From Sciurus carolinensis (taxonomy: Eukaryota; Chordata; Mammalia; Rodentia; Sciuridae): a stretch of DNA of 64,000 nt. Of the stretch, positions 20,516-30,930 are shown one piece after another. Each line of letters begins with the position of its first letter. Position 1 is the stretch's first letter. The notes under the pieces are model-generated. The model did not search any database. It was not told the origin of the DNA and was given only the letters and a program-made list of their open reading frames with translations. Location of the stretch: assembly GCF_902686445.1 (NCBI RefSeq), contig NC_062219.1:114143160-114207159 (forward strand). Direction: 5' to 3'. The position numbers and the translations under genes are program-made.

Positions 20516-21108
20516 TTGTCTAGAGGCTGAGCTCTTAGCATGCAGTGCACACAGTATGCATGAACCTATGCTCACAAGGGTGAGAGGACTGTGAAGGAAG
20601 GAACGGAGAGGGAGGGACTTGCTACCTTCCTAGGGCAGGACCAGGAGAAAGGGCAGATTTGCAAGTATCTCAGAAAAGGGTCCCTCCCCTGGGATGTTTC
20701 TCCAAGGTGGGAGGCTGAGTTAGGCTTCCTTAAAGATAGCAGAGGGCTGGTTTGGGTCAGTATTCCATCCTCCCTCTACTTGAGGTCCTTTCTAACCCAA
20801 GGCTGTGTGACAGAGGACTGCAGGAGCTTTGTGGTTAGGAGAATGTGACACCTGCCCCACAGATAACTTGAACTTTCCAATCCCTAAGCCTGTCAGTTCT
20901 GGATGCCTCTTTTGTCTGTAGGTGCCTGGAGCTGTTAAGCAGGACCGGGTGTGCCAAGAGGTCCTGCTTAGGGAGCGAGCAATATCCAAGTAGTTTAAGC
21001 AAAAGGAAGGGATTCATCGGCAACCAGAAAGGACAGGAGTGTGTGCGTGCATGCATGTGCCATGCTCACTCACACATGGAGGTGAAGGTGAAGTTTAAGG
21101 TACCACCA
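20516..21108. other. Unassigned DNA, no gene seen
   Basis: No exon or transposon assigned. Confidence 0.3.
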
Positions 21109-21280
21109 ACCAGGCATGCCTGTAATCCCAGCCACTTGGGAGGGTGAGGTAGGAGGATCACAAGTTCAAGGCCAGCCCAGGCCACTTAGAGAGACCCTGT
21201 CTCGAAATGAAAACTAAAAAGGGCTGGGGATGTAGTTCAGTGGTAAAGAACCCTTCTCTTCAACCCCCAGTACCAAAAAG
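21109..21280 (+). mobile_element. B1-dID SINE
   Basis: 'caggcatgcctgtaatccca', 'gaaatgaaaactaaaaaggg', 'ctggggatgtagttcagtgg', 'ccccagtaccaaa'. Confidence 0.92.
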
Positions 21281-21368
21281 AAAACAAAACAAAAACAACC
21301 AAACAAAAGCAAAAAACATCACCTTTCTTGCAAAAAATTTTTCTTTTTTGAAAAACTCCTTTAAAAAT

Positions 21369-21490
21369 ACTTTTAGTTGTGGGTGGACACAATACTTTTA
21401 TTTATTTTATTTTTATGTGGTGCTGAGGATTGAACCCAGTGCCTCACACATGCCAGGCAAATGCTCTGCCATCGAGCTACAGTTGCGGCC
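21369..21490 (-). mobile_element. Long ID variant with extra tail
   Basis: On the plus strand it opens with 'ttttagttgtgggtggaca' and 'caatacttttatttat' before the usual reverse ID ('gtggtgctgaggattgaacc', 'gctctgccatcgagctac'). The extra tail of about 45 bases is shared by the copies at 50040, 56867 and 57724. Confidence 0.88.
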
Positions 21491-21559
21491 TTGCACTTCT
21501 TCTTGATCTCATCCATATCTTGGCTATGTTTTTGATGTGCGATAGTCTCTTTTATTTTA

Positions 21560-22025
21560 TTTTATTTTTCTGTTGAGCTAAGGCTCCTCTTAACTTCAGA
21601 GAGGGAACTGGAATGAGATGGTCAGGGCCTCTCCCATCCACTGGAGAGCGGGAAGAGGTAGGTAGAAGAGCACGAGCCAATTTCATGCTCCTATCCCAAA
21701 GGAATGAGGGCATTTGCCATTCCCAACACTCTCAGTCCATAAAATCCTAGAGGAGAATTCCTATTGGCCTAGCTTGGGTCACGTGCTCACCTCTTGAACA
21801 AATCAGGTGGACAGGAAAATTGGGTGTGATGATTGGTTCTTGGGCCAGGCCTGCAAAGCTGAGGAGTTTTGATTGGTTGTCCCACAGAATTGCATGGAAA
21901 GGGGTACGGCCATCAAAAGCAGACAAAATCACTGAGTATATACGAGCAAGAAACCCGGCACACACAGGAGACAGAGGAAGCAATAGAATAAACTTAGCAT
22001 ATCGTCTTCAAGCTTCTATTTCAGT
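21560..22025 (+). mobile_element. Possible solo LTR or CCAAT-rich element
   Basis: Three inverted CCAAT boxes (ATTGG at 21763, near 21832 and near 21872), an E-box 'gtcacgtg' at 21778, 'gtatata' at 21936-21942 and AATAAA at 21987-21992 lie in promoter-to-polyA order. This resembles LTR architecture, but TG/CA ends and a target duplication were not found. It could instead be an unrelated old promoter-like sequence. Confidence 0.35.
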
Positions 22026-22157
22026 CTGAGATTTTTTTGGTGGAGTTTTTTTCTTTTTTTTTTAATGACATTTTAAAATACTATTTTTATTTATACTGCA
22101 CCTGGCTTTATAATTTGAAAAATTCAAAGTTCACAGGCTTCTAAGATACGACTTGCC

Positions 22158-22232
22158 AGAGCCAGGAGGTAACTCAGTGGTAGAGCACAAGCCTGGAATA
22201 TTCGAGGTTCTGCGTTCAGTCCCCAGCACCAT
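22158..22232 (+). mobile_element. ID-type SINE
   Basis: 'gccaggaggtaactcagtgg', 'tagagcacaagcctggaata' and 'tcagtccccagcaccatc'. It directly abuts the next SINE. Confidence 0.82.
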
Positions 22233-22237
22233 CAACC

Positions 22238-22449
22238 AGGCAGAGTGACTCACACCTGTAATCCCAGTGACTGAGAGGCTGAGGCAGGAGGATCACAAGT
22301 TCAAAGCCAGCCTTAGCAACTTAGTGAGGTCCTAAGGAACTTAGTGAGAACCTGTCACAAAAATTAAAAAAAAAAAAAAAAAAAAAAAAATGGCTGGGGA
22401 CGTGGCTCAGTGGTTAAGCACTGTGTTCAATCCCTGGTACCACAAAAAG
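22238..22449 (+). mobile_element. B1-dID SINE
   Basis: B1 half 'actcacacctgtaatcccag', an A-rich linker of about 25, ID half 'ggctggggacgtggctcagt', end 'ccctggtacc'. Inserted right at the tail of the ID element upstream. Confidence 0.93.
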
Positions 22450-22639
22450 ATACCAGATACAAAGAAAGCGTTGGACTTGCAGCAGGCTGTGTTCCATATT
22501 GAATCCCTCCTCTGACCACCCCCGCCCCAGGGTGTATTTGTTCAATCTTCTCCAGTTGGAAGGATATTCAGACAGGGGTGGTGGGGACCGGGAGGTTTGA
22601 GAGGTACTAAGAAATAGAAATAACACAGATTTGGGAGCT

Positions 22640-22850
22640 CAAGAGATGAAGCTTAAAATCTTGCTCTGCCGGTTTCCAGCTGTATAACTGTAGGAAGGTC
22701 ACATCGTCCTCTCGCAGCCTGTTTGCTTCCCTGCAAAATGGGTACGCTGATGTCTGTTTGGCAGAAAGTGGGTGAGAAGAGACTCCCTGGGAAACACACA
22801 GCCCAGTGCCTGGCTAGAAGGAAGCATTGAACCTGCCAGCTCTCACGTCC
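22640..22850 (+). mobile_element. MIR
   Basis: 'ttgctctgccggtttccagc', 'aactgtaggaaggtcacatc', 'cctgcaaaatgggtac' and 'cagtgcctggctagaagg' follow MIR. Confidence 0.8.
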
Positions 22851-23319
22851 CTCTTCCTGTGCCAGCAGGCTCCTGGGGCACCCTAAGAATCCAGGGGGCT
22901 TCACACAGGCTCCCAGCTAAGCCTCTGCTGCTCTTGGTAGAAGCCTTGTGACTTCTCCCGGGAACCATAACCGCAGACATGGGCATGGTGGTAACTGGCT
23001 TTGCCACCTTGGAGTTACTGAATAGGCAATTAATCCTTTGCTAGTGTCACATCACCAACCCAGTGGGATTTGCTGCCCCATCTCCCCGAAGCCCTGTGTA
23101 CTGCCTCCTCTCGCGGTGTTACCGAGCGCTGTGGTGGTACCTTTGCCTGTTCCTATGTGTCTCGCTGCTACCAGCCTATGGATTCTTGGAGGGAGGAGTT
23201 GTTTCTCCTCCTCTGTGTTCTCAGCACAGAGGTTGGCACAGAGGAGGGCCCAGGGATGGCTTAATGCAGGACTGAGTGCTTAGGCTGCTGCCCTGGGTTG
23301 CTTTCTGTCTGGGTAACGA
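22851..23319. other. Unassigned DNA, no gene seen
   Basis: The overlapping open frames at 23038-23283 occupy three frames with no recognisable product. No transposon assigned. Confidence 0.35.
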
Positions 23320-23520
23320 GTTAACATCACTGTTTATTGAGTCATTAAAACGCATCTGACACACACTGAGAGCTCTTTCATTGGTTTGTTCATAATCCCC
23401 AAAACAACCCTATGTCACAGAGACTACAATTTACTCCCATTTTAGAGATGGGAAATTGAGGCTCAGAGGACTAAAGAACCTGCCCGTGGTCACGCAGTCT
23501 ATAACTGGGGGTGTGGGAAT
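23320..23520 (-). mobile_element. MIR
   Basis: 'tcataatccccaaaacaacc', 'gatgggaaattgaggctcag' and 'acctgcccgtggtcacgcag' are reverse-complement MIR. Confidence 0.8.
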
Positions 23521-23874
23521 GTACCTAATTCTGTTAGATGTCAGAGTCGCGGGAATAAACCTCTTCTGCTTCTGTTATCCTGAGGAGTGCAGAGAAGGGG
23601 CTGGGGTACAGAGATGTCCCCAGAAATAAAGCCTAGCTGGGGGTCCGCTCGAGAGAGGATGTTTGATGATCAGAGAGGATGCTGAGTGGAGCTGGGGTAG
23701 GGAGACAAGAGGGGCTTTGGGGGCTGAAGGTCAGGGGAAGTTCAAGGGGCTTTTGGGTCTGGGGAGTCTGGGTTGGTGGTCAAGTTCTGTAGGAGTGGGT
23801 GTCTGGGCAGGGTCTTCCCTGGCTGGAGCTGGGGTCAGCCCCGTCGGGTTGTTTCCAAGCCGGGTTGGGGGGTG

Positions 23875-24200
23875 TTTAATATTAATAGTAATGACTGCGG
23901 CGGGAAGATAATAGGCCTCAGTCAGATTAGAAGGGGTAAGCGCTTATCTATGGCTGCTGAAGACACATGTCTTTCACCTGCTCCTTTAATATCCCCCTTC
24001 TTTCATTCCACCGCCCACCCCCTCCCACCAGCCTAGAACAAAAGGGGTATTATGGGCCGGGGTGTTTTCAGGCTGCAGCCAAGGAGACCTCCCCTTCCCC
24101 CTGCCTCCCCCACCCCGCCCGCCCAGTTTGAATGAGGCTTTTTCCTCCCGCAGGAGATTAGCTCCGTTTGACAAGGCAGTGAACTTTGGGAGGGGTAAGT
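23875..24200. promoter_or_regulatory. Candidate regulatory block with paired GATA sites
   Basis: Repeat-free. It holds AGATAA at 23906-23911 and CTTATC (GATA on the other strand) at 23943-23948, TAAT cores ('ttaatattaatagtaatg') at the start, and 'gaggagatta' / 'tttgacaaggcag' further on. GC-rich flanks follow. Function is inferred only. Confidence 0.45.
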
Positions 24201-24239
24201 GGGGGGTCTCCTCCGGGAGCCTCCAGAGTGCAGCCCTGT

Positions 24240-24377
24240 CGAACGAATGCTGCCGGAGAGAGACCCCAGAGACAGCCCCAAGACAGACGCGCGGAGTCAG
24301 TGGCAGACAGACAGACAGACAACACGCGGAGACATGGGCAGGTAGAGTTAGACCCTGAGATTCAGGGACTCGGTCAC

Positions 24378-24413
<36 letters not shown>

Positions 24414-24480
24414 GGAGATGTTAGGGAGACATGCACAGAGAGCCAGACACACAGACACCCACAAAAGACAAAGGGACAGA
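24240..24480 (+). repeat. GACA-type tract with (CA)n
   Basis: (CAGA)n at 24305-24323, then imperfect 'gagacatg' / 'cacagacaccc' repeats on either side of a (CA)15-16 run at 24380-24411. It closely resembles the tract at 14050-14290. Confidence 0.85.
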
Positions 24481-24833
24481 GAAACAAAGTTACACACTGA
24501 CCACAAAATTGACCCAGAAAGAAACAAAGGCTGGCGGAGCGGGGAAATGGGGTTGGGTGGGGGACAAGGGAGACACCCAGGATGAAAAGCAAGGAAGCGA
24601 GGGAGAAACCAGAAGCCGAGAAGGTGAAATTGTCAAGAAGCAGGGGGGCAGGGATGGGAGCCCTAGAAGGAAGTTGCCGGGAGTTCACTGGACCCTCAAC
24701 CTCCTGGTTCAGTTTCTGCAACCCTGGCCTTGGGCTGGTAGAGTCTGGTGGCTCCTGAGTGAGCATTTGCGTAGCTTTGGAGGGCTGGGGGTGGAGATGG
24801 ATCAAAAGACAGCCTGAGAAAATACCCGCGGGA
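24481..24833. other. Unassigned purine-rich DNA
   Basis: Purine-biased continuation of the tract, then unremarkable sequence. No gene seen. Confidence 0.35.
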
Positions 24834-25045
24834 GCCCGGTGCTTGAGTGCGTTGGTGCATGCCCATAATCCCAGCAGCTTTGGAGGCTGAGGCAGGAGGA
24901 TCCGAGTTCAAAGCCAGCCTCTACAACTTAGCAAGGCCCTAAGAAAATCAGCCAGACCTGTCTCCAAATAAAATATTTTTAAAAAGTCTGGGGATGTGGC
25001 TCAGTGCTTAAGTGCCCCTGGGTTCAATTCCTGGTACCAGAAAAA
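24834..25045 (+). mobile_element. B1-dID SINE
   Basis: 'ggtgcatgcccataatccca', 'agccagcctctacaactta', 'ggggatgtggctcagtgctt', 'ctggtaccag'. A short repeat of 'aaataccc/aaatacca' flanks it. Confidence 0.9.
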
Positions 25046-25229
25046 TAAAAATACCAGTGGGAAATGTGAGTTTCTTTGATGAGGCAGACCCCCACCTCCG
25101 TAGGGACGGCCCTTCATAAGCAGTGTGGAGGTGACATAGTGGCCAGGTGGAGACAGGAGGAAAACTTCCACTAGTGTGATTCCTACCCCCACTCGTGTTG
25201 AAGAAGTTCAAAGGCACGGCAGTGAGAGA

Positions 25230-25395
25230 GCTTCGCTACTAGACCTGGATGATCCTGGGCTCAAATCCCAGTTCTGCTACTGTGACTTCAGGTGAGGGTC
25301 CTGGCCCACCTTAACCCTACTTTCCTCATCTGTAAAATGAGAATGACAATCGTCTCTTTCGTAAGGGTGGCTGCAAGACTCAAAGTAGGATAAGG
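25230..25395 (+). mobile_element. MIR
   Basis: 'ctcaaatcccagttctgcta', 'tttcctcatctgtaaaatga' and 'gagaatgacaatcg' are classic MIR. Confidence 0.85.
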
Positions 25396-25463
25396 TAGGG
25401 CTGCGGATGGAGCTTAGAGCACTTGCCCAGCATGTGGGAGGCCTGGGTTCCATCTCCAGCCAT
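25396..25463 (+). mobile_element. ID-type SINE with G-run tail
   Basis: 'gggctgcggatggagcttag', 'agcacttgcccagcatgtgg', 'catctccagc'. The A-tail position is taken by G18. Confidence 0.75.
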
Positions 25464-25481
25464 GGGGGGGGGGGGGGGGGG
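25464..25481 (+). repeat. G18 homopolymer
   Basis: Eighteen consecutive G residues. Prone to slippage and able to form G-quadruplex structure. Confidence 0.9.
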
Positions 25482-25549
25482 CGCGGGAGGGACAAAACAA
25501 AGAATAAAAGATTTAGCACCTCCAAAGACGGGTGAAGGGCTACTTATGG

Positions 25550-25700
25550 TTTGCAGGCCTTGTTCCAAAGCATCTTTCAAATATCTCATTTAATCCCAGG
25601 ACGACCCCTCCAGGCACTGATTGAGGAACACTGAACATCGGGCGTAAGTGGTGGGGCCACGACCCCAAGGCTCACTCCCCACTGCCTCTCACCATGGGCA
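25550..25700 (-). mobile_element. MIR fragment
   Basis: 'tatctcatttaatcccagg' and 'ggaacactgaacatcggg' are in reverse-complement MIR order. Confidence 0.6.
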
Positions 25701-26203
25701 CCGTCTTTTTTAATGGAGCCACAGGGCCTCAATTTCCCTCATCCAGAAGGAGCTCCTCAGCCTTTTTAGAAGGAAGAGTTTGATTTTTACGTACCTGAAG
25801 GGGCTTGTGAGTTTTGCCGGTGAGAGTGGGGAGACCGTGGCATGCAGGTGGGGGTCCACAAGGGAAGGGTGCTTGCCAACATTCCTCCTGCAAATGCTCC
25901 CTCCCTGGCCAAAGTCAAGCTACCAGAGTGGCGCTGACTGGACCAGGAGATGGGAAAGATGCCTGCGATCTCCTCCCGCAGGATGCCCATATGAATATCC
26001 TCCCGCATGTCACTAGGCGAGGCCCGGGCAGCCTGTGGGGAGAGGTGATGTCAGAGTACCCATCTTTCTCTCTGGGAGCCTCCAGCCTCATTCAGGAGAC
26101 AGAGGGCACCCGGTACCCCGACTCAATGCCACACACGCAGGCTCTGAACAGAATGTTCTAAACCAGCTGCACGGGCTATGGCATTTGGAGAAGTGGGGAA
26201 GAA
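25701..26203. other. Unassigned DNA, no gene seen
   Basis: No exon or transposon assigned. Confidence 0.3.
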
Positions 26204-26308
26204 GCTGGGCGCTGTGGAGCACACCTGTAATCCCAGCTGCTCAGGGGACGGAGGCAGGAGGATGGCAAGGTCAAGGCCAGCCTGGGCAACTTAGCGAGAC
26301 CCTGTCTC

Positions 26309-26343
<35 letters not shown>

Positions 26344-26424
26344 GTCGGGCTGGGAATGTAGCTCAGTGGTAGAGCACCCCGTCTTCAATCCCCAGTACCA
26401 CCCCTGCCCCCCAGGGAAAAAAAA
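26204..26424 (+). mobile_element. B1-dID SINE with (TAAA)n linker
   Basis: B1 half 'cacctgtaatcccagctgct', linker expanded to (TAAA)n at 26309-26343, ID half 'gggctgggaatgtagctcag'. Ends after a C-rich stretch and A-tail. 'ggaagaag' recurs at both sides. Confidence 0.92.
26309..26343 (+). repeat. (TAAA)n microsatellite
   Basis: Nearly nine uninterrupted units in the linker between the B1 and ID halves of a SINE. Confidence 0.95.
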
Positions 26425-26804
26425 GGAAGAAGGAGGAGGAGGAGGCTAGCTCCGCTCATGGGTGGATTGGCATCTGCTTCGTGCAGCCCTCTGCTCCGGG
26501 CAGTTGGGAGGCCTCTCCTCCCCGGATTTGCTCCCCATCCTTGGACAATCCCTCTTCCTGGGCCAGCAGGACCCAGAACACTCGGTAGTGTTGGGAACTC
26601 CCAGTGTGTGAGCAACAGTGCTGGGGAGGGCTGGCACCAAAGGCCTGTGACCCCCCATCTCTGGGGCCCTGACTGCTTTCTGTGAAACCAAATACTCCCC
26701 TCCAATTGCCCACCCGAACACCTGACTCCCTCCTGGGGCCCACTCAGGGCAAAAGCAGTTTCCTGTCTGGGTCTTGGTAACCCCCTGAAATCCCAGCCCC
26801 CCAT
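26425..26804. other. Unassigned DNA, no gene seen
   Basis: A minus-strand open frame of 155 codons crosses this and the SINE tail, so it is not credible as a gene. Confidence 0.35.
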
Positions 26805-27375
26805 CCCTTCCACATGCTTATTAAGCTGTTTGCAAATCCAGGGCTGAACCACGGGGTGAGTTTAATAAAGCAGAAGACAGATGCCATCCATCACAGGGGC
26901 CCTGGGTGGGGTGTAGTGAGCTGGTGGGCTCCCACCCTCCTGGCTGCTTCTAGGTCACCAGCTGCAAGGCCACATGGCCTTCTTCCTTTGCCCACGCTCC
27001 CCATCAGGGGCCGCCCCACTGTGTGTGGCCACTCTTCAGCTCACATCCCTCCCACGGATCCCACCGAGGAGATCCCGGGCTCACTGTGGACAAGGAGATG
27101 GGCAGAAATCGAGAGGTCAGCCCAAAGCCTGCATTCCACATGGACGGCTGTACCAGGCGGGGCCTTGACTTGGAGGTTAAACTCAAGGAGGGGACACGAT
27201 CCCAGTCACCAAGATAAGTCTTATTTTAATGCAATTACTTAAAAAAAAATCAAAACAACTGCCAAAAAATTGACAATGAACAAAACACCAGAATTTTAAG
27301 TAAAGACAGAATCAGTCTCACTAATGGCCGCCGGGATCAGTCTCTAGTGACACGGCTGCGCTGATAACAGCCACC
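26805..27375. promoter_or_regulatory. Candidate regulatory block
   Basis: Repeat-free. The AT-rich part at 27200-27300 has AGATAAG (27212-27218), 'taatgcaattac', 'gacaatgaacaaaac' (SOX- and FOX-like cores) and, further on, 'actaatggccgcc' and 'ctgataacagcc'. An earlier segment at 26815-26870 has 'tattaagctgtttgcaaat'. This is motif clustering, not proof. Confidence 0.45.
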
Positions 27376-27389
27376 TCAAATTCAGTATG

Positions 27390-28165
27390 CTGGCTTGTCC
27401 TCAGAGCCGCTCCTTCCCTCTTCAGGAAGGGCAACTCCAGACTTCCAGTTGCTCAGGCCAAAACATTGGAGCCTTCCTCGACTTCTCTCCTCCCACAGCC
27501 CCACCCAACTCTCAGGAAATCATGTGGCCTCTACTTTCAAATGCATCAAGAAGTTGACTCCTTCTCCCCACCTCCACTGCTGGTCCCTGGTCCTATGACA
27601 CATCAGCAGCCTTCTCACTGGTCTTAGGTCTCCCAGCTTGCCTTTCCCTCTGCTACAGACTACTTACTCTCCCCACAGAGCAGCAGTGAGATCTCTTAGC
27701 CTAAGTTAGACCATGCCGGTCTTCTGCTCAGAAGCCCCCAGACTGGGAGTAAATTCTAGGCTGTTAAGTACAACTACAACGCCCCCAGTGTCCTACATGA
27801 TCTACTGCCCCCCTTGCCTGCCTCCTCTTTGTCATGTTTCCTGTTTGCTCCCTTGTCCCCTGGGCTTTTGTACATATTAGCAGGTTAAGCACACTCCAGC
27901 CTCAGGGCCTTTGCACTTGCTGTTCCCTCTGCCAACACTCTTGCCCCAGGCATCCACAGGGGTCCTTCCCTTACTTCCTTCAGGGATTTGCTCAAATATC
28001 CTGACACTATATGTAAAATGGCACATGGCTGCTCCCCATGACACTCACTAAACCCTTTGCTCTGTTTTCTTTTTTTTTTTTTGGCGGGGGGTTGTTTCTT
28101 GAGGGCAGTTGTCTCTGAGTCCCCTCTATAATTCAAGTGTCTGGCATGCAGTGGAGACGGTCAAT
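27390..28165 (+). mobile_element. L2 LINE, long 3' segment
   Basis: The order matches L2 over almost 800 bases: 'ttggagccttcctcgac', 'catcaagaagttgactcc', 'tctcactggtcttaggtc', 'ctacatgatctactgcc', 'cctcagggcctttgcacttg', 'tgttccctctgcc', 'cttcagggatttgctcaaa' and a closing 'tgtctggcatgcagtg'. It is eroded, with no reading frame. Confidence 0.88.
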
Positions 28166-28319
28166 GCCACCTTCCAGCCCACCTTGGTGTCGCCCTCCAC
28201 AGGCACACACGAGGCTCCCTGAGCCTGTCAGGCAGTCTGGGGTCCTCATCTTACTCCATGCTCTGCAAAATGCACCTCCTCCAGGAAGCCTGGCTCTTGG
28301 CCAGCATGTGGGGACAGGA

Positions 28320-28470
28320 GTGCTTCATGAAGAGGTGGCTCTGAACAGGAGCCTCGGGATTTACCTTCGCCCTGGGTCCAACTCACTGTGTGAACTTGGG
28401 TGCGTCCCTTCTCCCTGGATCTTGGTTCCCCTTTGAGAGAAGAAACAGTTTGGACCAGATCCCTTCAAGT
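28320..28470 (+). mobile_element. MIR
   Basis: 'aactcactgtgtgaacttgg' and 'ggttcccctttgagagaag' are MIR-like. Confidence 0.7.
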
Positions 28471-28503
28471 ACTGACCTTTTAACAGGACAAAGTCTTCTC
28501 TGG

Positions 28504-28596
28504 GCTGGGGCTGGGGCTGTTGTTCAGTGGTAGAGACCCCCTGGGTTCAATCCCCAGTACCACCAATAAATAAGTAAATACGTGCGTAAATAAATA
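28504..28596 (+). mobile_element. ID monomer with perfect duplication
   Basis: A single ID unit ('gttgttcagtggtagagacc', 'caatccccagtaccacc') with an A/T-rich (TAAA) tail. The duplication aaagtcttctctgg (28490-28503 and 28597-28610) is perfect. Confidence 0.95.
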
Positions 28597-28611
28597 AAAG
28601 TCTTCTCTGGA

Positions 28612-28840
28612 GTTGGTGGAGTAGGACTGCTAGGGTTCAGATCTTGGTGCCTCCCACTTTCTAGATGGTCCATTTAGGTGCTCTAGGTCTTTATTGTTGC
28701 ATCCGCAAAATGGGGATAATGATAGTCCCTAACCTCACAGGATTGTTGCGAAAATTAAATGAGAGAATAAATTCATCATTATGGTGACTCAGAAAGTACC
28801 TGAAAATACTCTATAAATGGTAGTTGGTTTCCTTACCACC
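28612..28840 (+). mobile_element. MIR
   Basis: 'gcaaaatggggataatgata', 'cacaggattgttgcgaaaat' and 'gtacctgaaaatactctata' are the MIR 3' half, with an eroded 5' half before it. Confidence 0.85.
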
Positions 28841-29454
28841 GGTGGAAGAGCATACATGGAGAACTCTAGAGTGTTAAAATGGCCTTCTTGTGTTTTACCA
28901 AGTACATGTATTTATGAACAATGGCAGCAGCAAACCCTTGTCCCTCAGGAAATAAAATGCTGACAAGGGGCCAGGGGAGGCCTCCTCTCAGCCTTTTGGC
29001 CCTGGGCTGTCCTGGCTTCTCTCATCCCAGTCAACCTGGCAGATGGCCGTAGGCCTAGCTCCAAGGGCTCCCACGTCCTTATCCTCTGCACCCAGCCCCC
29101 TCCCTCCTGCAGCTCCTGTTCCCTGTCCTCGCCTGCGGTGTCCCCTCAGCCCTGGCTCCTGGTCTTACTGGACCTGGCCTGGGTAGAGGCCCGCCTTTTG
29201 CACCCAGAGGCAGGAGCCGATGTGGAGCCCTGCTTGGTGCTGGGCCGGGGTCCAGCTGGACATCTGGCATCGATTACCACCGGTGGCTGCGGAGTGGACT
29301 CCTCTGCCTGCCACTCACCTATCTGCTGGGGTGACAGAGGAGATGGGAAAAAGGTTTTCACAGCTGGAATAAATTGAAGGGAAGTGGAGGGGGAGGGTCA
29401 AAAAGAGACAAAAAACAACATTGAACTCGAGATGGAAAAAAAGACAGCATTAGA
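28841..29454. other. Unassigned DNA, no gene seen
   Basis: On the minus strand a good donor context 'gataggtgagtgg' lies near 29320, but no acceptor-bounded coding exon was supported. Confidence 0.3.
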
Positions 29455-29665
29455 GGAGGTAATGAAGAAAATATGTGTGTGTGCACCCTGGGTGTGTGCG
29501 CATATGTGTCTGGGGTAGTTGTGAGTGTGTGTCTGCACACACATGGATCTGGGTAAGTTTGAATGGAAGTTACTTACTTGTGTGTCTGGGATACACGTTG
29601 AGTGTGTGCACTTATATATCCCCGTGTGTGTGTGTGGGATAACTCGTGTGTATGTGCGTGTGTAA
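29455..29665 (+). repeat. Degenerate TG-rich tract
   Basis: Several short (TG)n runs separated by unique bases. Alternating purine-pyrimidine, so Z-DNA-prone. Confidence 0.75.
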
Positions 29666-29669
29666 ATTA

Positions 29670-29874
29670 ACCAAGGCCTTACTGGGGATTGAACCCAGGG
29701 CCTTACCCATGCCAGGCATGTGCTCTACCCCTGAGCTACATCCCCAGCCCTTTTAAAACTTTTATTTTGAGACCGGCTCTCACTAAGCTGCCCAGGCTTG
29801 CCTTGAACTTGTGATCCTCTTGCCTCGACCTCCCGAGTAGCTGGGATTACAAGTGTGCACCACTGCACCCAGCC
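29670..29874 (-). mobile_element. B1-dID SINE
   Basis: ID half 'actggggattgaacccaggg', 'ctgagctacatccccagccc'. B1 half 'cttgaacttgtgatcctctt' and 'gctgggattacaagtgtgca'. Confidence 0.93.
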
Positions 29875-29949
29875 ATAGTGTTGTTTGGTATTTTGTTTAT
29901 TTGGGGGGCTGCCCACACTTACTGTAGACTGGGCAGAATGCCTATTTCT

Positions 29950-30087
29950 AGGGCCAGCATGTTGGCATAAACCTGCAATCCCAGCGACTCAGGAGGATGA
30001 GGCAGGAGAATCGCAGGTTCAAGGCCAGCCTGGGCAACTTAGTGACTTAGTGGCACCGTGTCTCAAAAAAAAAAAAAAAAAAAAAAG
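29950..30087 (+). mobile_element. B1-only SINE monomer
   Basis: Only the B1 half is present ('aacctgcaatcccagcgact', 'caaggccagcctgggcaact'), ending in A-tail without an ID half. The perfect duplication gaatgcctatttct (29936-29949 and 30088-30101) shows it inserted as a unit. Confidence 0.95.
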
Positions 30088-30101
30088 GAATGCCTATTTC
30101 T

Positions 30102-30529
30102 GGTCTCCCAGGATAAACCAGACTTAGGGAAGGGGAAAGCAGGACGTCGGAGGGAGAAGAGTTGGCAAAGACAAGTAAGGAGATACCAAGACGGCAAGAA
30201 AGGAAAAGGGAAAGGGAGAGAGAAAACAGCAGGAAAACATGAACCTCAGAAGAGAAGAAAAAACCTGAATGCTCCAGAAAACACCAGTGACCTCACCCTC
30301 AGCTTACCACCTGGAGCCTGCTCCAGCTGGGTCTGTGTCCCCTGGACCTGGGACCCAGAACCATGTCCCTCTGTGGGTGACGGCCAGGCCAGGGTCCCTT
30401 CCCTCCCCCACCTGCTGACCCCACATGGCTCCCTCACCCCTCCCTCCCTCTCACTGTCCCCCTCCTAGCTGCCCACACCTCTGAGGCCAGGCCAGGCCCC
30501 AGGAATTCCCCTCCCTCCCCATCTGCTCC
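30102..30529. other. Unassigned purine-rich then pyrimidine-rich DNA
   Basis: 30120-30270 is purine-rich with 'gaaaagggaaagggagag'. The rest is C-rich. No gene seen. Confidence 0.35.
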
Positions 30530-30930
30530 CCATTGACACACGGCGCTTTCAATTGCCCGCTCATTAGTCACCGAGATATTTTCCCTGGAACCCCTCCCCC
30601 CAACTCCTGTGCTTCTATGAGCCAGGGCCAGCGGGGTCCCAACCTCTCACCAGGCCCGGTTTGCAGCGAACAGTTCTCTAATAGCCTTGTCAGATGCAGA
30701 GGAGTGACTGGCTGAGGGACTGGAGCGGGGAGCTGGTGGCCCTTGCAGTGGAGGGGCCCCTGGGAGGCCCTGAAGTGTGCGCGATGGGCTGGGTCGGCCC
30801 CTCACCGTGAGCAGCCCACTGTAGCGCTCCCTCATAACATTATCCCTGCCGAGTCCATAAAAGCCCCCTCTAGCGTTACAGCATTTGAGAGACTATTAAG
30901 TTTTAAGGCCTCGGACCTCCGGGGAGGTGG
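30530..30930. promoter_or_regulatory. Candidate regulatory block
   Basis: Repeat-free, with 'tttcaattgcccgctcatta', 'gtcaccgagatattttccct', later 'cctcataacattatccctgc' and 'gagactattaagttttaagg'. Motif content is suggestive only. Confidence 0.4.

Noticed and set aside
24380..24411. Regular repeat considered as a CRISPR-like or satellite array
   Set aside because: It is a simple (CA)n dinucleotide in a vertebrate genome, with no spacer structure.
29079..29377. Possible exon with donor gtgagtgg on the minus strand
   Set aside because: Frames on both strands are short and the implied peptides have no recognisable motif. No acceptor was convincing.
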